Assembly (NCBI GenBank): GCA_019635795.1
Contig: JAHBYV010000025.1
Span: 1-33,335, forward strand
Direction of reading: 5' to 3'
Length of the DNA stretch: 33,335 nucleotides
Source of the DNA: Rhizobiaceae bacterium
Lineage (GTDB): Bacteria > Pseudomonadota > Alphaproteobacteria > Rhizobiales > Rhizobiaceae
Positions 16,062-25,940 of the stretch are shown in pieces. A model generated the notes under the pieces. The model searched no databases, was not told where the DNA came from, and was given only the letters and a program-made list of their open reading frames with translations. The number at the start of each line of letters is the position of its first letter. Within the stretch, counting starts at the first letter, position 1. Position numbers and translations under genes: made by a program.

Positions 16062-17126
16062 ATGGACGTCTCAATCCGCAATGTGCGCAAGGAATTTGAT
16101 CGCTTCCCCGCGTTGCGAAATGTTTCGCTGGATATTCATTCCGGCGAACTGATCGCTCTGCTGGGGCCATCCGGATCAGGCAAAACCACACTTTTGCGCC
16201 TCATCGCCGGGCTGGAAACCCCAACGGAAGGTTCCATATTCTTTGGCGCGGAAGACGCTTCAATGAAAAGCGTTCAGGAGCGCAATGTGGGTTTCGTGTT
16301 CCAGCAATACGCTCTGTTTCGACACATGACGGTTGCCGAAAACATAGGTTTCGGCCTGAAAGTGCGCAAGGGTAATGCCCGGCCTCCGAAGGAGGAAATA
16401 CGCAAGAGAGCGCTAGAGCTTCTCGATCTCGTGCAGTTGTCAGGGCTGGAGAATCGCTATCCGAACCAGCTTTCCGGTGGTCAGCGTCAACGTGTTGCGC
16501 TGGCGCGGGCAATGGCGATTGAGCCACGAGTGCTGCTTCTGGACGAGCCTTTTGGTGCGCTGGATGCGCAGGTGCGGCGTGAACTGCGCCGCTGGCTGCG
16601 GGAAATTCACGATGCCACGGGCCATACAACTGTTTTCGTCACACACGATCAGGAAGAAGCGCTTGAACTGGCTGACCGTGTGGTTGTGATGAGTCAGGGG
16701 CGCATTGAACAGGTGGGCACGGCTGATGACGCCTATGACCGCCCGAACTCCCCGTTCGTTTATGGTTTCATTGGTGATTCATCAGAGTTGCCGGTGCGCG
16801 TTGAAGGTGGGCAGGTCTGGCTTGCCGACCGTACGGTCGGATTGTCTGTGGAGAACGTTCCGGACGGAAACGCATCCCTATATTTCAGACCGCACGACAT
16901 AACTTTGCTCGATGGTTGCGGCGGGTGCATCGCTGGTACAGTCGCGGCGAGCCGACGCGTTGCCGGCACGCGACGTGTCGAACTGGAAGTGGGTGGCGCG
17001 CAGTATCGGGTCGAGATCGAACTGCCTGTCGATCATCCTGCGAAGGAGCAATCGCGCATTGCCTTTAGACCAAATCGCTGGAAGCTCTTTCCGGAGCAAC
17101 AAGGCGCGTCTGTTCAATCGGGTTAA
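16062..17126 (+). CDS. cysA: Sulfate ABC transporter ATPase CysA (copy 2)
   Basis: A 354-residue ATPase with Walker A GPSGSGKT, signature LSGGQRQRVALARAMAI, Walker B VLLLDEPFGALDAQVRR, H-loop VFVTHDQEEALELADR and a TOBE-like C-terminal domain (SLYFRPHDITLLDG...). AGGA lies 6 nt before the ATG. It closes the sbp-cysT-cysW-cysA unit. The core is nearly the same as copy 1 by eye, but the C-terminal regulatory domain has diverged, consistent with an old duplication or separate acquisition rather than recent copying. Confidence 0.95.
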   Translation: MDVSIRNVRKEFDRFPALRNVSLDIHSGELIALLGPSGSGKTTLLRLIAGLETPTEGSIFFGAEDASMKSVQERNVGFVFQQYALFRHMTVAENIGFGLKVRKGNARPPKEEIRKRALELLDLVQLSGLENRYPNQLSGGQRQRVALARAMAIEPRVLLLDEPFGALDAQVRRELRRWLREIHDATGHTTVFVTHDQEEALELADRVVVMSQGRIEQVGTADDAYDRPNSPFVYGFIGDSSELPVRVEGGQVWLADRTVGLSVENVPDGNASLYFRPHDITLLDGCGGCIAGTVAASRRVAGTRRVELEVGGAQYRVEIELPVDHPAKEQSRIAFRPNRWKLFPEQQGASVQSG

Positions 17127-17174
17127 AGAAACCGCTGGCATCAGGGTAAGCGTCATGCGAAACAATGCCTTGCC

Positions 17175-18410
17175 ATGTCATCCATTGCTTCTTCCGGTGA
17201 TCGATTTGCAGCCTTTCGCCACGGGCCGTTCCTGCGGTTCTGGATCGCGCGGTTTTTAGCGACGTTCTGCACGCAGATCGTTTCTGTTGCCGTGGGCTGG
17301 CAGATTTACGATTTGACCCGCGATCCCTTTGACCTGGGGCTCGTTGGCATAATCCAGTTTCTGCCTTCCCTGTTGCTGGTGCTGGTTACGGGGGTGATTG
17401 CCGATCGGTTCGGGCGCAGGCTCATTATGGGCTTGTCGGCATTGATGGAAGCTGGTTGCGCACTGGCAATATTTTTGCTGACATGGCACGGGCTCACCAG
17501 TCCGCTGCCAATATTTGCAGTTTTGGCAGTGTTCGGCGTAGCGCGCGCTTTTTTCGGACCGTCGGCGGCATCGCTCGTTGCCAATCTCGTGCCAGCGCGC
17601 GACTTCGCCAACGCCATTGCCTGGACTTCGTCAGCCTGGCAAACCGCGACTATAGTTGGCCCGGTGGCGGGCGGTTTGCTTTATGGGTTGTCGGCACTTG
17701 CTGCCTATGGATCAGCCGCTTTCTTCATGGCCATTGCCGCCCTTCTTGTCTTCTCGATTCCAAAGCCTGTCCAAAGGAGCGAAGTCGAAAAGCCGACGCT
17801 GGAAACCCTGTTCGCAGGCTTCCGCTACATCTGGCGCGAGAAGGTCGTTCTTGGGGCAATTTCGCTGGATTTGTTTGCTGTTTTGCTTTCAGGCGCTGTT
17901 GCTTTGTTGCCGGTCTATGCGCGAGACATTCTTGAACTCGGGCCATGGGGGCTTGGCCTTTTGCGTGCTGCGCCCGGTATTGGCGCGATAGGTGTTGCAA
18001 TATGGCTCACGTCGCACCCGATCAAAGATCATGCAGGGGCGATAATGCTATTCTTCGTTGGTATGTTCGGCGCATTTACGGTCGTGTTTGGTGTTTCGAC
18101 CATACCATGGCTCTCGATACTGGCGCTCGCAATCCTGGGCGCGACGGATATGGTCAGCGTCTATGTCCGCGAAACTCTGATCCAGCTTTGGACGCCGGAT
18201 GAGGTCCGTGGCCGTGTCAACGCAGTGAACATGGTTTTTGTCGGCGCTTCCAACGAGCTTGGTGAGTTCCGCGCTGGAACGATGGCCGCGTTTATCGGTC
18301 CAGTCGCCGCGGTGGTTGTCGGCGGCATTGGTGCGGTGGGGGTTGCCGGGCTTTGGTTTGTGCTGTTTCCGGCACTTGCTAAAGTGCGACATCTCGATCG
18401 GCGTAGCTGA
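17175..18410 (+). CDS. MFS transporter (EntS/MFS_3-like exporter)
   Basis: 411 residues with about ten to twelve hydrophobic segments. The loop 2-3 motif GVIADRFGRRLIMG is the MFS motif A, and the second-half loop TPDEVRGRVNAVNMVFVGASNELGEFRAG is characteristic of the EntS/tetracycline-like MFS_3 group. It begins 48 nt after cysA on the same strand, so read-through from the sulfate operon is possible, although no strong ribosome-binding site is visible. The 3' end overlaps the convergent glutamine amidotransferase gene by 32 nt. Substrate unknown; a link to sulfur compounds would be speculation. Confidence 0.88.
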   Translation: MSSIASSGDRFAAFRHGPFLRFWIARFLATFCTQIVSVAVGWQIYDLTRDPFDLGLVGIIQFLPSLLLVLVTGVIADRFGRRLIMGLSALMEAGCALAIFLLTWHGLTSPLPIFAVLAVFGVARAFFGPSAASLVANLVPARDFANAIAWTSSAWQTATIVGPVAGGLLYGLSALAAYGSAAFFMAIAALLVFSIPKPVQRSEVEKPTLETLFAGFRYIWREKVVLGAISLDLFAVLLSGAVALLPVYARDILELGPWGLGLLRAAPGIGAIGVAIWLTSHPIKDHAGAIMLFFVGMFGAFTVVFGVSTIPWLSILALAILGATDMVSVYVRETLIQLWTPDEVRGRVNAVNMVFVGASNELGEFRAGTMAAFIGPVAAVVVGGIGAVGVAGLWFVLFPALAKVRHLDRRS

Positions 18411-19125
18411 TAGGCTCCGCCCTGCGAGAGGTCGTGCCGAACACCATCTCCAGAAACTCGGTTACCCATCGCTTCAGGTGCATATCCCAGATAAGCCTGC
18501 CGCCTAAATGGTCATGGCCGGGCTGGGCACCAGGGAGCTCAAAACGGGGGGCACCGTGAACGACCCACCGGTGCATCATCACACGCGTCAGCTCGGCGTG
18601 AAATTGTATGCCCCATGCATTCTGACCGTAACGGAAAGCCTGGTTCGGGTATGCGCTTGCAGTTGCGAGAAGCGTTGCATCAGCCGGAAGCGAGAAGCCT
18701 TCACGATGGAACTGGTAGACCATTGTTGGCCAATCCATCAGCGATTTGCCTTCTTCAGTCGCTTCAAGCGGGTACCAGCCGATTTCGACGAGACCTTCCC
18801 TATGGCTCTCGACCTTGCCACCGAGATGGTTCACCAGCATTTGAGCACCGAGACAGATGCCGAGGAAAGGCTTGTTTTCCTTCAGAGGCACTGAAAGCCA
18901 ATCCGTCTCGCGCTTGACGAACTCATCGGGATCGTTGGCTGACATCGGCCCGCCGAAAATGATCGCACCCTTGTGGCCGTCAAGAGTGGCGGGCAATTCA
19001 TCACCCAATGGCGGGCGACGAATATCGAGGTCGAAACCTTGCTGGATCAGGAGGTGGCCAATGCGGCCGGGACTCGATGTTTCCTGATGCAGGACGATCA
19101 GAATGCGCGGGCGGGGCTTTGCCAT
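18379..19125 (-). CDS. Class I glutamine amidotransferase-like protein (GMP-synthase GATase domain)
   Basis: A stand-alone 248-residue GATase. The nucleophile Cys91 sits in FLGICLGAQMLV, and His176 and Glu178 in WGIQFHAELT complete the triad. The oxyanion-loop region reads IIFGGPMSAND. Such single-domain proteins resemble the glutaminase half of GMP synthase but lack the ATP-PPase half. Family relatives include gamma-glutamyl-polyamine or peptide hydrolases, and the substrate here cannot be told. The start codon directly abuts the stop codon of the TerB-like gene, so the two are co-translated. Confidence 0.88.
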   Translation of the reverse strand: MAKPRPRILIVLHQETSSPGRIGHLLIQQGFDLDIRRPPLGDELPATLDGHKGAIIFGGPMSANDPDEFVKRETDWLSVPLKENKPFLGICLGAQMLVNHLGGKVESHREGLVEIGWYPLEATEEGKSLMDWPTMVYQFHREGFSLPADATLLATASAYPNQAFRYGQNAWGIQFHAELTRVMMHRWVVHGAPRFELPGAQPGHDHLGGRLIWDMHLKRWVTEFLEMVFGTTSRRAEPISYADRDVAL

Positions 19126-19605
19126 TTATTCTTCAGATATTGTTCCTTTGGCCGCGGGCACTGCGCGCGCCGCCTCAATGCGTTGCGCGATCCTGTCACG
19201 ACTATCGACACCGATCAATTCCGCGACGCGCCATAGTGTGTTGTCTTCCAGTTCGTGCACTTCGCCGTCTGCGTAAACCACATCCCACATCATACGAATG
19301 AAATGGATACGCTGTTGCTCGTCCAGATGGCGCTTCAGAACGCTGGTGAAAGCGTAGAGATCAATTGCTTCCTCATCGGCGCTCTTTCCTGCTTCAATGA
19401 GCCTGTCGAGTTCTGCGTTGTCGAGGTGATACTCACTCCCAAGGACAGCCTTGAGGCGATCCCATTCCACATCCTGCCTCAACCCGTCTGCGTCCATTAC
19501 ATGATAGAGAAGCGCAGCCGCAGCAACGCGCGGATCATCCTCGCGGGATTTCGCTGCTCCGCCGGATGGCAATTCTTTCAGAAAGGTCAGTACACGCTCA
19601 AACAT
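19126..19605 (-). CDS. TerB-family (tellurite-resistance B-like) protein
   Basis: A 159-residue acidic helical protein. Features of the TerB fold include DPRVAAAALLYHVMDADGLRQDVEWDRLKAVL (first metal-type acidic helix pair) and MMWDVVYADGEVHELEDNTLWRVAELIGV (second). TerB domain proteins sit near the inner membrane and are linked to envelope stress, though the mechanism is uncertain and tellurite resistance should not be assumed. It lies between lptE (85-nt gap) and the GATase gene (0-nt gap). Confidence 0.85.
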   Translation of the reverse strand: MFERVLTFLKELPSGGAAKSREDDPRVAAAALLYHVMDADGLRQDVEWDRLKAVLGSEYHLDNAELDRLIEAGKSADEEAIDLYAFTSVLKRHLDEQQRIHFIRMMWDVVYADGEVHELEDNTLWRVAELIGVDSRDRIAQRIEAARAVPAAKGTISEE

Positions 19606-19690
19606 AGTCTCGCCCGGGTTTCAAACATCAAAAACGCGAACAGCCGCCTGTCGTTCCGATGCGGGCCGAATGCGATACGAGGTCAAGTGG

Positions 19691-20245
19691 TTATTGGCGC
19701 GAAAGGTCCTGTGCGATGGAGAGTTGAAGGAGTTGTGCAAGTTCTGAGGCAGCTCTGTTCTGAGCATCGATTGCGGCACGCATTTCAGCAAATGATTGCC
19801 GCGGAACGTCGAAAGACGACATGATCCGGCGCGACCCTTGCCCGACTACCGCGCCATCGGACGCGCGGGTAAGGACATAATTGCCAATCATGGTGATGGT
19901 GGCTGCGGTGGGTTCGTTTTCACCACGAGTGACCTGACGCAATGCTGCCGCCTCGCGGATGGAGGTCACGCGCAGATCAAGCGAATAGCGTGGCGTGGCA
20001 GGTTCACCCTGTCCACCACCGAACAGGAAAACAAGCCGGTTGCGCACTTCCTGCGCATAGCGCGTCTGTACAGGTTTGATGGCGATGGATGCCAACTCGG
20101 CGCGCATGGTGGAAGATACGCCTGCCGCTGCGGGTGCTGTAACGGAATAAAGCGGTCGCGCGGTACAGGCGGACAAGACCATTGCCGACAGGGCAAATGC
20201 CGCAATTGAGAAGGCGCTTTTCGATCTCAACAACACTTCCCTCAT
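19691..20245 (-). CDS. lptE: LPS-assembly lipoprotein LptE
   Basis: 184 residues. A lipoprotein signal with lipobox LSAC ends at Cys27 (SAFSIAAFALSAMVLSAC), so the mature protein is tethered to the outer membrane, where LptE plugs LptD and helps insert LPS. The C-terminal half has RYSLDLRVTSIREAAALRQ and a RIMSSFDVPRQSFAEMRA stretch, as in alphaproteobacterial LptE. The position directly downstream of leuS (51-nt gap, same strand) is the usual place for lptE. Confidence 0.88.
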   Translation of the reverse strand: MREVLLRSKSAFSIAAFALSAMVLSACTARPLYSVTAPAAAGVSSTMRAELASIAIKPVQTRYAQEVRNRLVFLFGGGQGEPATPRYSLDLRVTSIREAAALRQVTRGENEPTAATITMIGNYVLTRASDGAVVGQGSRRIMSSFDVPRQSFAEMRAAIDAQNRAASELAQLLQLSIAQDLSRQ

Positions 20246-20296
20246 CCCTACTGGCCTCTTACCTATTGGCCCACTCCGTCGAGCCGCGCGACAATA

Positions 20297-22930
20297 TCAG
20301 GCAACAACGTTGACGATACGTTGAGGGACCACAATGACCTTTCGCGGCGGCTTGCCTTCAAGCGCCTTGATAACAGCGTCGAGGGCCAATGCTGCTTTTT
20401 CAACGGCAGCTTGGTCTGCATCACGTGCAATTGTCAATTCGCCGCGCTTCTTGCCATTGATCTGGATCGGATAAACAATCTCATTATCCACCGTCAAAGC
20501 AGTGTCGAATGCTGGCCAGGACTGGCTTGCAACGAAGCCTTCGCAACCAAGCGCAGCCCAGCATTCTTCTGCAAGATGCGGCATCATTGGGGCAATCAAC
20601 ACGCAAAGCATTTCAAGCGCCTGCCGGTAGGCTGCCCTAGTCTCGTCCGCGGCATTTCCGGACAGGATTTGCGGCAGGGCAGCCTGCAGAACATTGGCGA
20701 ATTCATAGAGCCGCGCCACAGCCCTGTTGAACGCCAGCTTTTCAATGTCCTCGCCGATCGACTTCACCGACTTGTGCGCAGCCTTGGAAATAACCAGTGC
20801 TTCGCCTTCGCTTCCCGCTGCGCTGCTTACGCTTTGCAGCTGTGCAGCAGCCTCCGAAACAAGACGCCATATGCGCTGAACGAAGCGATGAGCACCTTCA
20901 ACCCCTGCCTCGGTCCAGATAACGTCTCGCTCCGGCGGTGAGTCGGACAGCATGAAGAAGCGCGCCGTATCTGCGCCATAACTGGCCAGAATATCGTCTG
21001 GATCGACGACGTTCTTTTTTGACTTCGACATTTTTTCAATGGCACCGATTTCAACGGGCGAGCCATCGGAAAGCATGGTTGCGCTGCGGTTCCCGTCCAC
21101 TTCTTCCAACCTGATTTCAGCAGGAGTGACCCATCCGTTCGGGCCGCGATAGGTTTCGTGAACAACCATGCCCTGCGTGAAAAGCCCCTCGAAAGGTTCC
21201 TTGACATCATTCAGGTGGCCGGTCGCCTTCATGGCGCGCGCGAAGAAGCGCGAGTAAAGCAAGTGCAGGATCGCGTGCTCAATGCCGCCAATATACTGGT
21301 TCACAGGTAGCCAGCCATTCTTTCCGTCTACAGCGGAAAGGGTGGTTGGCTCCGTCTCGTTCCACGGATCGGTGAAGCGCGCGAAATACCAGGATGAATC
21401 AACAAAGGTGTCCATCGTGTCGGTATCGCGACGCGCGGGCTTGCCGCAATGCGGGCAGGCTGCATGCTTCCATGTAGGGTGATGGTCCAGCGGATTGCCG
21501 GGCTTGTCGAAGGTCACATCCTGCGGCAACTCCACGGGCAACTGGCTGGCAGGAACGGGCACTGAACCGCAATCCTCACAATGGATCACAGGTATAGGGC
21601 AACCCCAGTAGCGTTGGCGCGAAATCAGCCAGTCGCGCAGGCGGAACTGTACCTTGCGTTCCGCCATTGGACGGTTGCCGATGGTCACTTCGGCCAGCCG
21701 GTCGGCAACAACGTTGAAGGCGTCAGCGGGCTTCATACCGTCGAGGAAGCGAGAGTTAATCATAACGCCGTCGTCGGTATAGGCCGTCTCGGTGATCTGG
21801 AAGTTTGAAGCGTCAGCGCCTTCCGGCATAACCACCGGTACCACCGGCAGACCGTATTTATTTGCGAAATCCAGATCGCGCTGGTCGCCGGAAGGGCAGC
21901 CGAAAATAGCGCCTGTGCCGTAATCCATGAGAACGAAGTTTGCGACGTAAACGGGCAGGGTCCATTCGGCATCGAATGGGTGAACGACCCGAATGCCGGT
22001 GTCGAAGCCCTTCTTTTCAGCGGTTTCAATCTCGGCAACCGAGGTTCCGCTGCGTTTGATCTCCTCGATGAAAGCAGCGAGCGCCGGATTGTTAGCAGCA
22101 GCCTTCTTCGCCAACGGATGATCGGCTGCAATTGCCATGAACGACGCGCCGAAGATTGTATCCGGGCGGGTGGTGTAGATTTCCAGCTCGCTCTCGCCCT
22201 GCGGTGCGGTGTCTTTTGCCAGAGGCCACCGGACAAGCAAGCCTTCAGAACGGCCAATCCAGTTGGCCTGCATCAACTTTACCTTTTCCGGCCAGCGGTC
22301 CAGCGTGTCGATGCTGTCGAGCAGGTCCTGACTCATGGAGGTGATCTTGAAGAACCACTGCGTCAGGTCGCGTTGCTCGACGGGGGCGCCGGAGCGCCAG
22401 CCTTTTCCATCGATGACCTGTTCATTGGCAAGAACGGTCATGTCCACCGGGTCCCAGTTGACCTTGGCAGATTTGCGCTCCACCAGACCGGCTTTCCAGA
22501 AATCCAGGAACATCTTCTGCTGGTGCTTGTAGTAGCTGGCGTCACAGGTAGCTATCTCGCGTGCCCAATCCAGCGACAAGCCCATTGTCTTCAACTGGGT
22601 GCGCATGGTGGCAATGTTCGCGTAGGTCCACTCTCGTGGGTTGACCTTGTTGTCACGCGCGGCGTTTTCCGCCGGAAGGCCGAATGCGTCCCATCCCATC
22701 GGGTGCAGAACGTTGAAACCATTGGCGCGGCGATAACGCGCCACAACATCGCCCATCGCATAGTTGCGAACGTGCCCCATATGGATGCGCCCGGATGGAT
22801 ACGGGAACATCTCGAGCACGTAATATTTCGGACGCGGATCATTATTGTCCGTTTCGAACAATTTGGCTTCGGCCCATGCCTTCTGCCATTTGGGTTCTGA
22901 TGCGCGCGGATTGTATCGTTCGGTTGCCAT
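20297..22930 (-). CDS. leuS: Leucyl-tRNA synthetase
   Basis: An 877-residue class I synthetase that charges tRNA-Leu. The nucleotide-binding HIGH-type motif reads HMGH (residues 50-53), the KMSKS loop is at residues 633-637, and the CP1 editing domain carries the [14 protein letters not shown] threonine-rich signature. A zinc-binding-like segment ([10 protein letters not shown]...[10 protein letters not shown]) lies in the middle. The start at 22930 ([16 protein letters not shown]) matches the family opening; a longer frame adds 24 unrelated residues. It is divergent from the yggS-type gene across 121 nt. Confidence 0.97.
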   Translation of the reverse strand: MATERYNPRASEPKWQKAWAEAKLFETDNNDPRPKYYVLEMFPYPSGRIHMGHVRNYAMGDVVARYRRANGFNVLHPMGWDAFGLPAENAARDNKVNPREWTYANIATMRTQLKTMGLSLDWAREIATCDASYYKHQQKMFLDFWKAGLVERKSAKVNWDPVDMTVLANEQVIDGKGWRSGAPVEQRDLTQWFFKITSMSQDLLDSIDTLDRWPEKVKLMQANWIGRSEGLLVRWPLAKDTAPQGESELEIYTTRPDTIFGASFMAIAADHPLAKKAAANNPALAAFIEEIKRSGTSVAEIETAEKKGFDTGIRVVHPFDAEWTLPVYVANFVLMDYGTGAIFGCPSGDQRDLDFANKYGLPVVPVVMPEGADASNFQITETAYTDDGVMINSRFLDGMKPADAFNVVADRLAEVTIGNRPMAERKVQFRLRDWLISRQRYWGCPIPVIHCEDCGSVPVPASQLPVELPQDVTFDKPGNPLDHHPTWKHAACPHCGKPARRDTDTMDTFVDSSWYFARFTDPWNETEPTTLSAVDGKNGWLPVNQYIGGIEHAILHLLYSRFFARAMKATGHLNDVKEPFEGLFTQGMVVHETYRGPNGWVTPAEIRLEEVDGNRSATMLSDGSPVEIGAIEKMSKSKKNVVDPDDILASYGADTARFFMLSDSPPERDVIWTEAGVEGAHRFVQRIWRLVSEAAAQLQSVSSAAGSEGEALVISKAAHKSVKSIGEDIEKLAFNRAVARLYEFANVLQAALPQILSGNAADETRAAYRQALEMLCVLIAPMMPHLAEECWAALGCEGFVASQSWPAFDTALTVDNEIVYPIQINGKKRGELTIARDADQAAVEKAALALDAVIKALEGKPPRKVIVVPQRIVNVVA

Positions 22931-23051
22931 AGCCGGATTTTTACATAAAAGACGGGCGGTAAGCCGCAATATGCGACAATGTTCGGTTCGGGTCTTCACC
23001 ATGCTTTGGACCGAGCGTCAACCTTAACCGCCGTTGTGAGGCATAATTGGT

Positions 23052-23714
23052 ATGACTGACGCCGTTCAGCAACTCGAAGCAGTCAGGGCGAAAATCGCCA
23101 GATCGGAACAGATGGCGGATAGAATCGCCGGCAGCGTCCAGCTCGTTGCTGTTTCAAAAACCTTTGATGCAGAGGCTGTCGTGCCGGTTCTTGAAGCTGG
23201 GCAGCGCGTTTTCGGCGAGAATCGCGTGCAGGAAGCGCAGGGCAAATGGCCAGCGCTTCGGCAGAGATATTCCGGCATCGAGCTTCATCTTATCGGCCCG
23301 CTTCAATCCAATAAGGCAAAGGAAGCTGTGGCGCTTTTCGATGTGATCGAGACCGTCGATCGCGAAAAGATCGCTGCAGAACTCGCCAGGGAAATGAAAG
23401 CCCAAGGCCGCGCCCCGCGACTTTATGTGCAGGTCAATACTGGCCTTGAGGAGCAGAAGGCTGGCATTGATCCGCGAGAGGCTACAGCCTTTGTAGAGCG
23501 GTGTCGTGATGTGCATGGGCTGAAAATCGAGGGCCTGATGTGCATCCCGCCGGTCGATGAAAATCCGGGCCCTCATTTTGCTTTGCTCGCAAAAATCGCC
23601 CGGGAAGCGGGTTTGCAGAAACTTTCCATGGGCATGTCCGGAGATTATGAAACTGCCGTTGCCTTCGGCGCCACAAGTGTTCGGGTTGGCAGCGCAATAT
23701 TTGGAAGTCGCTGA
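23052..23714 (+). CDS. yggS: YggS/PROSC-family PLP-binding protein
   Basis: 220 residues, the usual size for this pyridoxal-phosphate homeostasis protein. The PLP lysine is Lys36 in VQLVAVSKTF. Other family marks are FGENRVQEAQGKW, LHLIGPLQSNKAKEAV, VNTGLEEQKAGI and LSMGMSGDYETAVAFGATSVRVGSAIFG. It is a fold-III barrel without known catalysis. It is transcribed away from leuS; GAGG lies about 10 nt before the ATG and GCATAAT just before it. Confidence 0.94.
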   Translation: MTDAVQQLEAVRAKIARSEQMADRIAGSVQLVAVSKTFDAEAVVPVLEAGQRVFGENRVQEAQGKWPALRQRYSGIELHLIGPLQSNKAKEAVALFDVIETVDREKIAAELAREMKAQGRAPRLYVQVNTGLEEQKAGIDPREATAFVERCRDVHGLKIEGLMCIPPVDENPGPHFALLAKIAREAGLQKLSMGMSGDYETAVAFGATSVRVGSAIFGSR

Positions 23715-23744
23715 ACAATTTGGCTTTTTCGTCCGGGTGGATTG

Positions 23745-23776
23745 AAAAAGGCTGCTTCGCAGAGTATCGGCTTTTT
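23745..23776 (+). terminator. Possible terminator of the yggS-type gene
   Basis: An AAAAAG...CTTTTT repeat encloses a small CTGC-TTC-GCAG hairpin, 30 nt after the stop codon, and ends in CTTTTTATT. The stem is interrupted, so this is a weak call. Confidence 0.4.
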
Positions 23777-23927
23777 ATTGGCGGATGTAGTGGACGGTTT
23801 TGGAGATGTGCGGCAGCCCGCCACACGAATCCAACGTCTAATATTGTTTGCTTCCGTCACCTGTTAATAGACTGCGCTATGAGCGCCGCGGTTTGCGGGG
23901 TTTGGTGCGTTTTCTGGGAGGGAAGCA

Positions 23928-25880
23928 ATGTCAGAAGGTCAGGTCTACAAAGTCAAGGCAGCGTGGAAAAAGAATGCGCTGATCGACGATGAGACTTATC
24001 TGAAATGGTATGCTGAGAGCATCAAGAATCCCGACAAGTTCTGGGCGAAACACGGCAAGCGTATCGACTGGTTCAAGACTTACACCAAGGTCAAAAACAC
24101 CAGCTTCAAGGGCAAGGTGTCGATCAAGTGGTTTGAAGACGGCCTGACCAATGTTTCCTACAATTGTATCGACCGCCATCTCAAAAAGCGTGGCAACCAG
24201 GTCGCCATCATCTGGGAAGGCGACAATCCATATGACGACAAGAAGATCACATATAACGAGTTGCACGAGCATGTTTGCCGCCTCGCCAATGTGATGAAAA
24301 AGCACGGCGTCAAGAAGGGCGACCGCGTAACCATTTACATGCCGATGATCCCCGAAGCGGCTTACGCAATGCTGGCCTGCACGCGTATTGGCGCCATCCA
24401 TTCGATCGTTTTCGGCGGCTTCTCACCGGATGCTCTTGCCGGACGCATCGTCGATTGCGAATCGACATTCGTGATTACGGCGGATGAGGGTCTGCGCGGC
24501 GGCCGCACCATTCCGCTGAAAGAAAACACAGACAAAGCCATTGACCTTGCCGCCAAGCAGCATGTCATGGTCAAGAATGTCGTGGTGGTGCGGCGCACAG
24601 GCGGCAAGATCGGCTGGGCGAATGGCCGTGACCTTTGGTATCATGATGAAATTCGCACAGTGGACGCCAAGTGCGCCCCGGAAAAAATGAAGGCGGAAGA
24701 TCCGCTGTTCATTCTTTACACTTCAGGTTCGACCGGAAAGCCCAAAGGCGTGTTGCACACGACGGGTGGTTATCTCGTGTTTGCCTCAATGACCCATCAA
24801 TATGTTTTCGACTATCACGATGGCGATATTTACTGGTGTACCGCCGACGTGGGCTGGGTCACCGGCCACAGCTACATTGTCTATGGGCCGTTGGCGAATG
24901 GTGCGACAACGCTCATGTTTGAGGGCGTACCAAATTACCCGTCACAGTCTCGCTTCTGGGAAGTGGTAGACAAGCACAAGGTCAATATCTTCTATACCGC
25001 CCCAACTGCGATCCGCGCCCTCATGGGTGCAGGCGATGAGCCGGTAAAGAGAACGTCGCGCAAGTCCCTGCGCGTTCTGGGTTCGGTTGGTGAGCCGATC
25101 AATCCGGAAGCTTGGGAGTGGTATTACAAGGTAGTTGGCGATAGCCGCATACCAATCGTTGATACGTGGTGGCAAACCGAAACCGGAGGCATTCTCATTA
25201 CGCCGCTTCCGGGCGCTACCAATCTCAAGCCCGGCTCGGCAACCCGTCCATTCTTCGGGGTTCAGCCCCAACTGGTTGATAATGAAGGCTCTGTTCTGGA
25301 TGGCCCGGCAGACGGTAATCTCTGCATCACCGATTCATGGCCAGGGCAAATGCGTACGGTCTATGGCGACCATGAGCGTTTCGTTCAGACCTACTTCTCC
25401 ACCTATAAAGGCAAGTATTTCACGGGTGATGGCTGCCGGCGCGATGCGGATGGCTATTACTGGATCACTGGCCGCGTCGATGATGTTATCAACGTCTCCG
25501 GTCACCGAATGGGGACCGCGGAAGTCGAATCGGCGCTTGTCAGTCACGACAAGGTTTCAGAAGCCGCCGTTGTTGGTTTCCCGCACGACATCAAGGGACA
25601 GGGCATTTATTGCTACGTCACGCTGATGTCTGGCGTTGAAGCGACAGAGGATTTGCGCAAGGAACTGGTTGCGCATGTGCGCAAGGAAATCGGCGCTATC
25701 GCATCGCCGGATAAGATCCAGTTTGCGCCGGGGCTGCCGAAAACACGGTCCGGCAAAATCATGCGTCGCATTCTGCGCAAGATTGCCGAAGACGATTTCG
25801 GATCGCTCGGCGACACCTCGACGCTTGCCGATCCGGCTGTTGTCGATGACCTGATCGAAAACCGGCAGAACAAGAAATAA
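23928..25880 (+). CDS. acs: Acetyl-coenzyme A synthetase
   Basis: 650 residues. It activates acetate with ATP and CoA to acetyl-CoA through acetyl-AMP. Adenylate-forming family motifs are present in order: [11 protein letters not shown] (P-loop-like A3), WWQTETGG (A5), [31 protein letters not shown] (A8 hinge) and TRSGKIMRR, whose lysine (A10) is the residue that Pat-type acetyltransferases modify in this family. The ribosome-binding site GGGAGGGAAG directly precedes the ATG. The 213-nt upstream gap has no clear promoter pair but leaves room for one. Confidence 0.97.
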   Translation: MSEGQVYKVKAAWKKNALIDDETYLKWYAESIKNPDKFWAKHGKRIDWFKTYTKVKNTSFKGKVSIKWFEDGLTNVSYNCIDRHLKKRGNQVAIIWEGDNPYDDKKITYNELHEHVCRLANVMKKHGVKKGDRVTIYMPMIPEAAYAMLACTRIGAIHSIVFGGFSPDALAGRIVDCESTFVITADEGLRGGRTIPLKENTDKAIDLAAKQHVMVKNVVVVRRTGGKIGWANGRDLWYHDEIRTVDAKCAPEKMKAEDPLFILYTSGSTGKPKGVLHTTGGYLVFASMTHQYVFDYHDGDIYWCTADVGWVTGHSYIVYGPLANGATTLMFEGVPNYPSQSRFWEVVDKHKVNIFYTAPTAIRALMGAGDEPVKRTSRKSLRVLGSVGEPINPEAWEWYYKVVGDSRIPIVDTWWQTETGGILITPLPGATNLKPGSATRPFFGVQPQLVDNEGSVLDGPADGNLCITDSWPGQMRTVYGDHERFVQTYFSTYKGKYFTGDGCRRDADGYYWITGRVDDVINVSGHRMGTAEVESALVSHDKVSEAAVVGFPHDIKGQGIYCYVTLMSGVEATEDLRKELVAHVRKEIGAIASPDKIQFAPGLPKTRSGKIMRRILRKIAEDDFGSLGDTSTLADPAVVDDLIENRQNKK

Positions 25881-25900
25881 TATTGAATGTTTGACTTTGT

Positions 25901-25924
25901 CTCCCTCGCCATGCGGCGGGGGAG
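25901..25924. terminator. Convergent hairpin between acs and purH
   Basis: A 10-bp stem CTCCCTCGCC / GGCGGGGGAG (one G-U pair) with the loop ATGC sits in the 60-nt gap between two convergent stop codons. Neither side has a proper U-tract, so it may be a bidirectional transcription block or a copy of a dispersed palindromic repeat. Confidence 0.5.
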
Positions 25925-25940
25925 ATGGTCCAACCCTCGT

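Noticed and set aside
15748-16191. Antisense open frame across cysW-cysA copy 2
   Set aside because: It crosses two well-supported genes and shows no domain.
2718-17126. Recent segmental duplication of the sulfate operon
   Set aside because: The two sets differ in receptor type, gene junctions and C-terminal domains, which points to old divergence or separate origin, not a recent copy.
21980-22900. 306-residue open frame antisense to leuS
   Set aside because: It lies wholly inside the clear leuS gene, has no family likeness or ribosome-binding site, and is a composition effect of the GC-rich coding strand.
23879-23992. Small upstream frame overlapping the acs start
   Set aside because: No ribosome-binding site, and it runs into acs out of frame; no leader-peptide pattern such as a codon run is seen.
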